A stretch of 34,640 bases of DNA. Source: Nitrososphaerota archaeon (GTDB taxonomy: Archaea; Thermoproteota; Nitrososphaeria; Nitrososphaerales; Nitrosopumilaceae). The DNA lies in assembly GCA_028867675.1 (NCBI GenBank), contig JAGWGA010000018.1, positions 1 through 34,640 on the forward strand, written 5' to 3'. This document shows positions 1 through 7,315 of the stretch, piece by piece (the stretch's first letter is position 1; each line of letters begins with the position of its first letter). The position numbers and the translations under genes are program-made. The notes below the pieces were generated by a model that did no database searches, was not told the origin of the DNA, and was given only the letters and a program-made list of their open reading frames with translations.

Positions 1-273
1 CTTGGAATGGTTGCCCAGTGGCAAAGAACATTCTATGATAGAAGAATGATAGGAATTGATCTTAAGAATTGCCCAGATTATGTCAAAGTGGCAGAAGCAT
101 ACGGCGCACAAGGAATACGAGCTACGACAATTGACGAAATTGGAAAAGCTGTACAGACTGCATTAAAGAGTAATGTTACTACTGTAATTGACATACCAAT
201 CGACCCACAGGAAGATGTCTTACCATTTGTTGCCCCAGGAACATCCCTTAAGGATATGATCTTACCATCATAG
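1..273 (+). CDS. ilvB: Acetolactate synthase large subunit, C-terminal end (partial)
   Basis: This is the last 90 codons of a gene whose 5' end lies outside the window. The frame is open from base 1 and stops at 271-273. The visible part begins LGMVAQWQRTFYD, matching the end of the thiamine-diphosphate-binding domain of acetolactate synthase (GMVxQWQxxFY). It then runs through the usual tail with a TVIDIPIDPQEDVLPFVAPG-like segment. The enzyme condenses two pyruvates, or pyruvate plus 2-oxobutyrate, in valine, leucine and isoleucine synthesis. The small subunit gene follows 10 nt downstream, which supports the assignment over other ThDP enzymes. The catalytic N-terminal domains are not visible here. 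Confidence 0.9.
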   Translation, partial: LGMVAQWQRTFYDRRMIGIDLKNCPDYVKVAEAYGAQGIRATTIDEIGKAVQTALKSNVTTVIDIPIDPQEDVLPFVAPGTSLKDMILPS

Positions 274-283
274 GGGAAATGGT

Positions 284-775
284 ATGTGGTCAATAATTTC
301 TGTTCTAGTTGAAAACAAGCCGGGTGTACTTTTCAAGATTACAAACTTGTTTAGATCAAGAAACTACAACATCGATAGCATATCAGTAGGAATAACTGAA
401 AACCCAGAAGTTTCAAGGATGACAATCACTACAGAGGCAGATGAAAAACAACTAAATCAAATAATAAAGCAATTAGACAAATTGATTGATACAGTAGAAG
501 TAAAACTATTAGACGAGAAAAAGAGCATATACCGAGAGCTTGTCATGATGAAGATCAAAGTATCAAAACCAACAGACATCAAGGAGATAACAGACCTTGC
601 AAACGCCTTCAAGTGTGATGTTCATGATGTTAGAAAATCTTCTATCATACTAGAAATCACTGCAACACCAGATAGGATTAACGCGTTAGAGGACCTTGTA
701 AGAGGATACGGAATTCTTGAAATGGCAAGAACCGGAATATGCGCACTAGCAAGAGGAGAGAGAAATGAAGGTTAG
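284..775 (+). CDS. ilvN: Acetolactate synthase small (regulatory) subunit
   Basis: The 163-residue protein is the usual length for IlvN/IlvH. An N-terminal ACT domain (about residues 3-75, beginning ISVLVENKPGVLFKI) binds the feedback inhibitor in this family, and a C-terminal ALS small-subunit domain follows (about 80-158). The protein activates the large subunit and makes it sensitive to branched-chain amino acids. It starts 10 nt after ilvB and its last 11 nt overlap the start of the leuA-like gene, so the three genes should be co-transcribed and translationally coupled. An ATG in another frame lies 5 nt upstream, but only the ATG at 284 opens the ACT domain. Confidence 0.93.
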   Translation: MWSIISVLVENKPGVLFKITNLFRSRNYNIDSISVGITENPEVSRMTITTEADEKQLNQIIKQLDKLIDTVEVKLLDEKKSIYRELVMMKIKVSKPTDIKEITDLANAFKCDVHDVRKSSIILEITATPDRINALEDLVRGYGILEMARTGICALARGERNEG

Positions 776-2288
776 AATTTTTGACACTACACTAAGAGAT
801 GGGGAACAGACTCCAGGAGTAGCTTTAACGCCGGACCAAAAACTTACGATAGCACAAAAATTAGACGATTTAGGAGTAGATGCAATCGAAGCAGGTTTCC
901 CAATCATTTCAGAAGGAGAGATGACGGCCATCAAGTCAATAACAGGTGCAGGATTAAAGGCAGAGATTTGTGGACTAGCAAGAACTGAGAAAAAAGATAT
1001 TGATGCAGCTGTTGCAGTAGGACTAAAGTACATTCATACATTTATTGCAACATCAGACATACATCTCAAGTACAAACTAAAATTATCAAGAGAACAAGCA
1101 TTAGAAAAAGCAGTAGAATCTGTTCAATATGCCAAGTCACTTGGATTACAAGTTGAATTTTCAGCAGAAGACGCCACAAGAACTGATAGAGATTTTCTAA
1201 AAAAAGTATTCAAGGCAGTAACTGAAGCAGGTGCTGACAGATTAGACATACCAGATACTGTAGGCTATTCCACTCCACAATACATTGCAGAGATTACAAG
1301 AGATACAATTGATGCAACTCATCTACCAGTGAGTGTTCACTGTCACAACGACTTTGGTCTTGCAGTAGCAAATGCATTATCTGCGATACAGGCAGGTGCA
1401 CAATGTGCCCACGTTACAATTAATGGAATTGGCGAAAGAGCAGGTAATGCATCCTTAGAAGAACTAGTTATGGGGTTACAGTGTCTTCAATGGGATAAAA
1501 ATAAAAAATTCGAGACCAATATCAATACAAAACTTCTTTACGAGACATCAAGATTTATCTCAAAAATAGTTGGAGTTCAAGTTCAGCCAAACAAGGCAAT
1601 TGTAGGGGAGAATGCATTTGGCCATGAATCAGGAATTCATACTCATGGAGTGTTAAGCAATCCATTAACTTATGAGCCAATCAGTCCCGAACTTGTAGGC
1701 AGAACAAGATGGTTCCAAGTAGGAAAACACGCAGGAGCACACGGAGTTGCGGCCATGCTTGAAGAATACGGAATCCAGCCATCAAAGGAGCAAACTCATG
1801 AAATTTTAGAGAGGATCAAAAAGCTTGGAGACCTAGGAAAACATGTAACAGATGTAGAGCTTCTTGGAATAACTGGAGAGGTCATGCAGCAACAAGGATT
1901 AAAGAGACTAGTTCACCTAGTAGGGTTTTCAGTATCAACAGGCATTGGAAACATGCCATATGCATTTGTAAAATTAAACATCGAAGGTAAAGATTTCATC
2001 AGTACTGACTACGGTGTAGGCCCAGTAGATGCATCAATTAACGCAATACAAAAAATCACTGGAGAAATTGCCAAGGTCAGAGTGAAAGATTACAGATTAG
2101 ATTCGATCTCAGGCGGTTCTGAGGCGTTGTGTGAAGTTACAATAAAAGTTGAAGATGTGTACGGCAATCAAGCATCTGCAAAATCAATAGGAGAAGACAT
2201 TGTAATTACAAGTGTACAAGCAATGATAGATGGAATAAACAGAATAATGCTTAAAAAAATTCTCAAACAAAAAAACTTGGGACAATAA
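765..2288 (+). CDS. leuA: 2-isopropylmalate synthase / citramalate synthase family
   Basis: The 507-residue protein belongs to the DRE-TIM acyl-CoA synthases, which condense acetyl-CoA with a 2-oxoacid. The catalytic signature FDTTLRDGEQTPGV is at residues 6-19, the metal-binding HCHND at about 192-196 and NGIGERAGN at about 220-228. Residues from about 375 onward fit the LeuA allosteric dimer domain, so feedback inhibition is likely. A purine-rich GAGGAGAG Shine-Dalgarno inside ilvN (about 753-760) supports the ATG at 765. Its place between ilvN and a leuB-like dehydrogenase favours leucine (IPMS) or isoleucine (citramalate) synthesis. Homocitrate synthase is the other option, since this family is hard to separate by eye. 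No leuC/leuD isomerase genes are in the window. Confidence 0.85.
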   Translation: MKVRIFDTTLRDGEQTPGVALTPDQKLTIAQKLDDLGVDAIEAGFPIISEGEMTAIKSITGAGLKAEICGLARTEKKDIDAAVAVGLKYIHTFIATSDIHLKYKLKLSREQALEKAVESVQYAKSLGLQVEFSAEDATRTDRDFLKKVFKAVTEAGADRLDIPDTVGYSTPQYIAEITRDTIDATHLPVSVHCHNDFGLAVANALSAIQAGAQCAHVTINGIGERAGNASLEELVMGLQCLQWDKNKKFETNINTKLLYETSRFISKIVGVQVQPNKAIVGENAFGHESGIHTHGVLSNPLTYEPISPELVGRTRWFQVGKHAGAHGVAAMLEEYGIQPSKEQTHEILERIKKLGDLGKHVTDVELLGITGEVMQQQGLKRLVHLVGFSVSTGIGNMPYAFVKLNIEGKDFISTDYGVGPVDASINAIQKITGEIAKVRVKDYRLDSISGGSEALCEVTIKVEDVYGNQASAKSIGEDIVITSVQAMIDGINRIMLKKILKQKNLGQ

Positions 2289-3305
2289 ATGTACAAAATA
2301 TCACTCATTACAGGAGACGGTATAGGTCCTGAATTATCAGAATCAGTTATTGATGTATTACATACAGTTAATGATAAACTTGGAGTAAAAGTAGATGTTA
2401 CAAAATTAGAAGCAGGAGATGCCACACTTAAAAAAACAGGAAGCGCACTTCCCGAGGCAACTCTAGATACAATAAAAAAATCAGACGCATGTCTCAAGGC
2501 ACCAGTTGGAGAAAGTGCCGCAGATGTAATTGTAGTATTAAGAAGATTATTGGACCTTTATGCAAATATCAGACCTGCCAAGTCTTATCCAAACATGCCA
2601 GCGTTGAAAGAAAATATCGACATGGTCATTGTTAGAGAAAATACGGAGGATCTATACACAGGAATGGAGTTTGATATGGGAGATACATCTATTGCGTTAC
2701 GTACAATCTCAAAGAGTGCCTCAGAGAGAATTGCAAAATATGCCTTTATGACTGCAGAACAAAGAAATGGAAAAAGAAAGGTAACCTGTGTTCATAAATC
2801 AAACGTAATGAAAAAGACAGATGGACTATTTGCAAGATCATGTGAAACAATAGCAAAGAATTATCCAAAAATCACATTTGAGCAGATGTATGTTGATGCA
2901 TGTGCCATGAATCTAATAAGACAGCCAGAATCTTTTGATGTCATTGTTACTACCAATTTGTTTGGAGACATCTTATCTGATGAGGCATCACAAGTTGTTG
3001 GAGGACTAGGGATGGCGCCAGCTGCTAACATTGGAGACAAGTTTGCATTGTTTGAACCAGTTCACGGTGCAGCTTTTGACATAGCAGGAAAACAGATTGC
3101 AAACCCATCATCATTTATCTTGTCTGCAAAAATGATGTTCGAGTGGCTTGGAATGAAAAATAACGACAAGACATGTTATGATGCAGCAAAGAAAATAGAA
3201 GATGCAGTGTATGGAATTGTAAAAGAAGGAATAAAGACTAAAGATATTGGCGGAAACAAGAGTACAAGAGAATTTACCCAGAGTGTAATTGCTCGTATCA
3301 CTTGA
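2289..3305 (+). CDS. Isopropylmalate/isocitrate/homoisocitrate dehydrogenase family (LeuB-like)
   Basis: The 338-residue NAD(P)-dependent beta-decarboxylating dehydrogenase has an N-terminal TGDGIGPE (8-15), the substrate-binding LRRLLDLYANIRPAKS segment, RENTEDLYTG at about 116-125 and the metal/cofactor segment NLFGDILSDE at about 223-232. It starts directly after the leuA-like stop (TAAATG), so the two are coupled. Operon context favours 3-isopropylmalate dehydrogenase of leucine synthesis. The RENTEDLY loop, however, is more like isocitrate or homoisocitrate dehydrogenases than typical bacterial LeuB, so a dual-substrate or lysine (AAA pathway) role is possible. Its last 8 nt overlap the convergent zinc-finger gene. 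I am confident of the family and unsure of the substrate. Confidence 0.85.
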   Translation: MYKISLITGDGIGPELSESVIDVLHTVNDKLGVKVDVTKLEAGDATLKKTGSALPEATLDTIKKSDACLKAPVGESAADVIVVLRRLLDLYANIRPAKSYPNMPALKENIDMVIVRENTEDLYTGMEFDMGDTSIALRTISKSASERIAKYAFMTAEQRNGKRKVTCVHKSNVMKKTDGLFARSCETIAKNYPKITFEQMYVDACAMNLIRQPESFDVIVTTNLFGDILSDEASQVVGGLGMAPAANIGDKFALFEPVHGAAFDIAGKQIANPSSFILSAKMMFEWLGMKNNDKTCYDAAKKIEDAVYGIVKEGIKTKDIGGNKSTREFTQSVIARIT

Positions 3306-3639
3306 CATCAGATGCAGGAGGTTCTCGTGACCAAAAGAACATTGCAAGACTAATTGGGACCATAATCATAATTGCAACTCCTAATGAGATCCAATAAAAT
3401 GCAGGATCAATCCCTTTGATCAGGGGAATTGGAAATACAGTATACGCCCAAACAAATGCAATAAATCCCAACAGTATCTTGTTTTTCTTAAAAATGCGCC
3501 AGCCAAGCTTTCTTTTTTCCACAAAACAGCGCTTGCATCTAGTTCGGTCATCAGTCATGCATGATGTGCAACAGTGTTTTTCACAAAAGTAACAGGTCCT
3601 ATCTCCAAATTCAGAACCACAGAATTGACATTGTTGCAC
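3298..3639 (-). CDS. Cys-rich zinc-finger membrane protein
   Basis: This 113-residue protein is not recognised by name. The first 38 residues hold nine cysteines (C4, C7, C16, C19, C23, C24, C27, C35, C38) in CxxC pairs, typical of a two-zinc finger. A basic stretch (KRKLGWRIFKKNK) follows, then two hydrophobic segments at about 54-72 and 80-102 that look like membrane helices. A cytoplasmic zinc finger tethered to the membrane is inferred, possibly for protein-protein or nucleic-acid contact. The start is GTG at 3639. A TATA-like GATAAATT lies about 25 nt upstream, consistent with a leaderless transcript. The 3' end overlaps the dehydrogenase gene by 8 nt. Confidence 0.7.
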   Translation of the reverse strand: MQQCQFCGSEFGDRTCYFCEKHCCTSCMTDDRTRCKRCFVEKRKLGWRIFKKNKILLGFIAFVWAYTVFPIPLIKGIDPAFYWISLGVAIMIMVPISLAMFFWSREPPASDVK

Positions 3640-3671
3640 AATTCAGTTGTATATGATGAAAATTTATCTTT

Positions 3672-4961
3672 TTACGGAAATAGCCTTTCAGAGTCACGTG
3701 GATATAGAACAACTTCTCGGACATTATCAATTTGGGTTAGAACAGTCATCAATCTGTCCAATCCAAGGCCCCATCCAGAATGAGGCGGCATTCCCCAATC
3801 AAATGTTTTCAAATGGTCTTCAAATTGGACAGGATCAAGACCTTGTTCTACAAGTCTTGATTTAATCTGAGCGGGATCATGTAATCTTCTACCACCTGAT
3901 GACAACTCTAGATAACCAAATTGTAGATCAAATGACTTTGAAATCGTAGGATCATCTTCTTTTTCATGTATGTAAAATGGTTTTAGTTTTAGTGGCCAAT
4001 CAGTCAAAAAATAAAATCCAGGATGAATCTCACCGAGTTTTCTCAGATGTGAATCCTGCAAGTCATCTCCAAATGTGAGAGGCAATCCCTGTTTTCCTAG
4101 CTCCTCAATAGCTTGTTTGTATGTCACCCTATCAAAAGGTGTTTTTGGTTTTTTAATTTCAATTCCTAAATTCTTTTGCTCTTCAATACAGTTCTTTTCT
4201 GCATGTTCAAAAACAGATACAACCAATTGTTCTAAAATTTCCATAACATCAGTATAATCCATAAATGCAGATTCAATGTCAACACTAGTAAATTCCGACA
4301 AGTGTCGCACAGTATGAGATTTCTCCGCTCTATAAAATGACGAGATTTCAAATATTTTCTCAAGACCAAGCGTCAATTGTTCTTTGTAGAGCTGAGGGCT
4401 TTGTGCAAGATATGCTTGCTTGTCAAAATATTTTAAAGAAAACAAATTAGCTCCACCTTCACTTGCACTACCAATTATTTTTGGAGTATTTACTTCAAGA
4501 AAACCAAGTTCTGCAAGCGTCTTACGAATTGTAAGAAGAACATTATGTCTTATCTTAAAGATAGATGCAGTTTTTTGATTACGAAGATCAAGAGCTCGTG
4601 CATTTAATCTATTATCAAGTCCACTTTCTAATCGACCTAATGGATCTATCGGTAGAGGATGAATGGCCCTTGACAAAATTTCAATTTTCTCAGCCTTTAT
4701 CTCATATGCAAAATCTCGTGCTTTGGATTCTTGTACTAGACCGGTTATTAGCACTACACTTTGTCTACTAAGATCTTTGACTTGTTGAATATTTTCCGGA
4801 CCTGCAACTACAATTTGTGATACGCCTGTTATATCCCTCAAAGTAAGAAATGTCAGTTTTCCCAATTCCCTCAAATCTTCAATCCAGCCACCAACTATCA
4901 CTTTCTGACCCTTCATAGAAGGTCCAAGCATACCTATGTTGTGGGTTTTTTTGATATCCAT
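3672..4961 (-). CDS. aspS: Aspartate--tRNA(Asp/Asn) ligase
   Basis: The 429-residue class II synthetase is of archaeal size. An N-terminal OB-fold anticodon-binding domain (about 1-105, with GGWIEDLRELGKLTFLTLRD) is followed by the catalytic core. Class II motif 2 is FRAEKSHTVRHLSEF (about residues 210-225) and motif 3 is GWGLGLDR (396-403). It charges tRNA with aspartate. Archaeal enzymes of this type are often non-discriminating and also make Asp-tRNA(Asn) for GatCAB amidation, but I cannot read that from sequence alone. The gene begins 9 nt after the KH/Zn-ribbon gene, so the two form an operon. No bacterial GAD insertion is present. Confidence 0.95.
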   Translation of the reverse strand: MDIKKTHNIGMLGPSMKGQKVIVGGWIEDLRELGKLTFLTLRDITGVSQIVVAGPENIQQVKDLSRQSVVLITGLVQESKARDFAYEIKAEKIEILSRAIHPLPIDPLGRLESGLDNRLNARALDLRNQKTASIFKIRHNVLLTIRKTLAELGFLEVNTPKIIGSASEGGANLFSLKYFDKQAYLAQSPQLYKEQLTLGLEKIFEISSFYRAEKSHTVRHLSEFTSVDIESAFMDYTDVMEILEQLVVSVFEHAEKNCIEEQKNLGIEIKKPKTPFDRVTYKQAIEELGKQGLPLTFGDDLQDSHLRKLGEIHPGFYFLTDWPLKLKPFYIHEKEDDPTISKSFDLQFGYLELSSGGRRLHDPAQIKSRLVEQGLDPVQFEDHLKTFDWGMPPHSGWGLGLDRLMTVLTQIDNVREVVLYPRDSERLFP

Positions 4962-4970
4962 GAAATTCCC

Positions 4971-5480
4971 TTACTTTCTCTCAAATTCTACTACTAGATC
5001 TATCTTTCGAAGATCGTTAGATATTGCAATTATTTTATCTACATCTATTGGAAATCGAGTGGTCTTTTTCCCAGATACTATAACTTTGGTTTTCCTAAGA
5101 CCTCCCAGTGCCCATACTTGATTTATTGCAAGTATTTTAATTGGAAAAAATACATCTTCTATGAATTTTTTGTCATCAGAGTTTTGATGCACAAGCCAAA
5201 TTTTTCCAGTGAATTCCCCTTGAAGTATTCTGTAAAGTTCCCTGCTTTGTCTAATCGTCATGATATCTTGACTGTTAAGATATAGTACAAAGTCACCATG
5301 AGATTCTCGACAGGAATTTAACGTGAATTTTTCTATTAATGGGATTTTTTGAGAAAGTTTGACAAGTTTTATCGATGCTTCAACGTCGGCCTTTGTAAGA
5401 ACACCTTGAGATAGTTTTGTTTCACATTGAGGGCACAATATGCCATTCATTGCATCAAAATTACAAATTGGAGTTCTCAA
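4971..5480 (-). CDS. Zn-ribbon/KH-like RNA-binding protein (NusA-like, archaeal)
   Basis: The 169-residue protein starts MRTPICNF and carries C6, C16 and C19 (with CPQC at 16-19), a small zinc-ribbon-like N-terminus. The rest, including GDFVLYLNSQD and a segment FPIKILAINQVWALGGLRK, resembles the archaeal Zn-ribbon plus KH-type proteins annotated as NusA-like transcription elongation or RNA-binding factors. It is upstream of aspS with a 9-nt gap, so a role in transcription or translation is plausible. The start is TTG at 5480. The frame stays open upstream with no better start codon, and PICxxDA...ILCPxC is the expected beginning of the family. The family is moderately sure and the function is inferred. 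Confidence 0.65.
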   Translation of the reverse strand: MRTPICNFDAMNGILCPQCETKLSQGVLTKADVEASIKLVKLSQKIPLIEKFTLNSCRESHGDFVLYLNSQDIMTIRQSRELYRILQGEFTGKIWLVHQNSDDKKFIEDVFFPIKILAINQVWALGGLRKTKVIVSGKKTTRFPIDVDKIIAISNDLRKIDLVVEFERK

Positions 5481-5611
5481 GGAAATCGATTTTTTGCGTG
5501 CAAAACTGGAAGATAAACTATGCGAAATCAGGTGCTGTCTAATCTACAGTTGATCTTATCTTTGTATAAAATCGGTTGATGAAAGTTTGAAAATCTGTTG
5601 TTTGGAATCCA

Positions 5612-5809
5612 TCACATGGCATTTCTGCTGAGGACATACAGAATTTGGATTAGTATCGAAATTCCAAAGACAACAAAGAGGGAAGGAATAACCCATGCTA
5701 ATCGAGATGGTGATTCTGCATTCTTCCGAATCATAAAATAGGAAATTATTGAGAAGATTGCTGTAGTAATAACAACTCGTACAATAAGAGATTGTGTTAA
5801 ATCAAGCAT
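5612..5809 (-). CDS. Small two-helix membrane protein
   Basis: This 65-residue protein of unknown function has two hydrophobic segments at about 8-26 and 42-60, separated by a short polar loop (RKNAESPSRLA). That predicts a hairpin in the membrane. I chose the ATG at 5809. A TTG 15 nt upstream (5824) would add five residues. A TATA-like CATATATTC at about 5837-5845 lies about 30 nt before the ATG, so it probably has its own promoter. That promoter sits between this gene and the transposase remnant. No partner is suggested by the neighbours. Confidence 0.6.
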   Translation of the reverse strand: MLDLTQSLIVRVVITTAIFSIISYFMIRKNAESPSRLAWVIPSLFVVFGISILIQILYVLSRNAM

Positions 5810-5851
5810 GAAAAAATGAAGCAATACAAGATTAATGAATATATGGAATTG

Positions 5852-6061
5852 TTATTTTTTACTAGCGTTCTGAATTAAAGTTAACCATTTGTCATTCCCT
5901 TCAACCTTGATCCCTACTACCTCTGAAGGAGTATTACCATCTAATTCCATACGTGGTCTAATGTAGTTATGATAAATTTGATAGTCAGTAAGAATCGGTG
6001 CATTGTTTTTCTTTAATCCTCTCATGGTCTTCCTTTTCCGACAGAAATAGGTCAAAATCAT
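5852..6061 (-). pseudogene. Transposase C-terminal remnant (DDE/integrase type)
   Basis: A 69-codon frame carries the typical end of a DDE transposase: KTMRGLKK, then YHNYIRPRMELDGNTPSEVVGI, very close to the widespread YYNFIRPHMALxGxTPAExxGI tail. The catalytic Asp residues and the glutamate would lie further upstream, but the frame is closed by a TAA just before the ATG and no recognisable N-terminal part appears in the 290 bp upstream. This is therefore a decayed insertion-sequence fragment and not a working transposase. No clear terminal inverted repeats or target-site duplication were seen. The ATG at 6061 is probably only the first in-frame ATG after the break. Confidence 0.75.
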
Positions 6062-6073
6062 GAGTGATGTTTA

Positions 6074-6356
6074 AGTGATCAGATTGTATCTATATAGAGA
6101 TATGAAAGATCAATCAATATCATTAAAAATTAAAACAAATGTTTTGTACATATTAGCAATGTATATCTCTAGACTTTCAGGATATTTACCAACTTATCTG
6201 ATAAGATTTGTTCATTAAGTTGTGTTCCTACACTTGATAGAGAGAAATATTCGGCCTATTTTCCATTAATCATATAGAATCTGAAATTAGATTCCAACAT
6301 CATAGATCGGTCATGATTCAAAACTCAAATGTACCACTTGTTATACGATATCCATA
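6074..6356. other. AT-rich intergenic gap, probable decayed sequence
   Basis: This gap of about 280 bp lies between the transposase remnant and dppD, and it is the longest gene-free stretch in the window. It is strongly AT-rich with many stop codons in all frames. I read the reverse strand for more transposase sequence and found none. A short inverted match (about AGAGATAT near 6096 and ATATCTCT near 6163) is too short to call an IS end. The gap should contain the dppD promoter. A TTATACGATA stretch at 6341-6350 is TATA-like but lies too close to the GTG for a leaderless start. Confidence 0.4.
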
Positions 6357-7289
6357 GTGTTTCTATCCATAACTGACTTGGATGTCAAGTACAAAAGTCA
6401 AGAAAAAAATGTTCAAGCTGTAGATCATGTATCATTTTATTTACAAGAAAATGAATCAATTGGGATAGCAGGCGAGAGTGGTTGTGGTAAGAGTACATTA
6501 GGTTTGGCAATTATGAAAACACTTCAAGATAATGCAAGTGTAACTGGTAAAATAATATTTGAAGATAAATCAATACTATATATATCAGATTCAGATTTTA
6601 CAAAGAATTTCAGATGGAAGCAGATATCCATGGTCTTCCAAGGAGCAATGAATTCTTTAGATCCGGTATTTACCATCAAGAAACAATTTGAAGAAATTCT
6701 AAAAAAACATGAATTCAAAGGAGATTATCAACAGGTCATAGAATCTTCAATATCTGCTGTAGGGTTACCTCATTCCGCTTTAGACAAGTATCCTCATGAG
6801 CTTAGTGGGGGAATGAAACAAAGAGTAGTTATTGCATTAGCACTTATTTTAAAGCCCAAAATGGTGATTGCTGACGAACCTACTACAGCATTAGATGTTT
6901 TAGTTCAAGCACAGATTATGGTTTTGTTAAAGAATCTTAAAAAAAGTGGACTTTCAATAATGTTAATCTCGCATGACCTTGGGATTATTTCAGAAATTGC
7001 TGAAAAAATAGGAATCATGTATGCAGGTCAGATTGTAGAATTTGGAAATTTGTCAGACATTTACAAGGATCCCAAACATCCCTATACTATTGCCCTGTTG
7101 AATGCAATCCCAAAACTAAACAATTCAGAGAGAATCATTCCATTAAAAGGCAGTCCTCCAAGTCTGATAAACCCACCTAGTGGTTGTAGATTTTATGACA
7201 GATGTCCGAAGGCCATGGAGAAATGCAAACAAACCCCACCACAAGTCAAAACAGAGTCAGGATTTGTAATGTGTTGGCTACACGAATGA
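6357..7289 (+). CDS. dppD: Oligopeptide/dipeptide ABC transporter ATPase (DppD-like)
   Basis: The 310-residue nucleotide-binding subunit of an Opp/Dpp-type importer has Walker A GESGCGKST at 39-47, the ABC signature LSGGMKQR at about 149-156 and Walker B MVIADEPT followed by TALDV. The C-terminal oligopeptide-transporter extension has four cysteines in GCRFYDRCPKAMEKC and a final VMCW, a pattern that may bind an iron-sulfur cluster. It hydrolyses ATP to drive peptide or nickel uptake through membrane permeases. These permeases and the binding protein are absent from the window. The start is GTG at 6357, the first start giving the conserved LSITDLDVKY opening. Its natural partner dppF lies 1.1 kb downstream, beyond an opposite-strand gene. 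Confidence 0.88.
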   Translation: MFLSITDLDVKYKSQEKNVQAVDHVSFYLQENESIGIAGESGCGKSTLGLAIMKTLQDNASVTGKIIFEDKSILYISDSDFTKNFRWKQISMVFQGAMNSLDPVFTIKKQFEEILKKHEFKGDYQQVIESSISAVGLPHSALDKYPHELSGGMKQRVVIALALILKPKMVIADEPTTALDVLVQAQIMVLLKNLKKSGLSIMLISHDLGIISEIAEKIGIMYAGQIVEFGNLSDIYKDPKHPYTIALLNAIPKLNNSERIIPLKGSPPSLINPPSGCRFYDRCPKAMEKCKQTPPQVKTESGFVMCWLHE

Positions 7290-7315
7290 ATAATTTTTAA
7301 AGTAAATTTAAGATT

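Noticed and set aside
5578-5631. C/D box sRNA-like element (TGATGA ... CTGA, 54 nt)
   Set aside because: The inner D' and C' boxes are poor (CTGT, TTTGGA), the nearby TATAAAA at 5565-5571 is misplaced for it, and it overlaps the end of the small membrane-protein gene.
6089-6171. Short inverted repeat around AGAGATAT / ATATCTCT as possible IS end
   Set aside because: Only 8-10 AT-rich bases match, expected by chance in such AT-rich DNA. No target duplication was seen.
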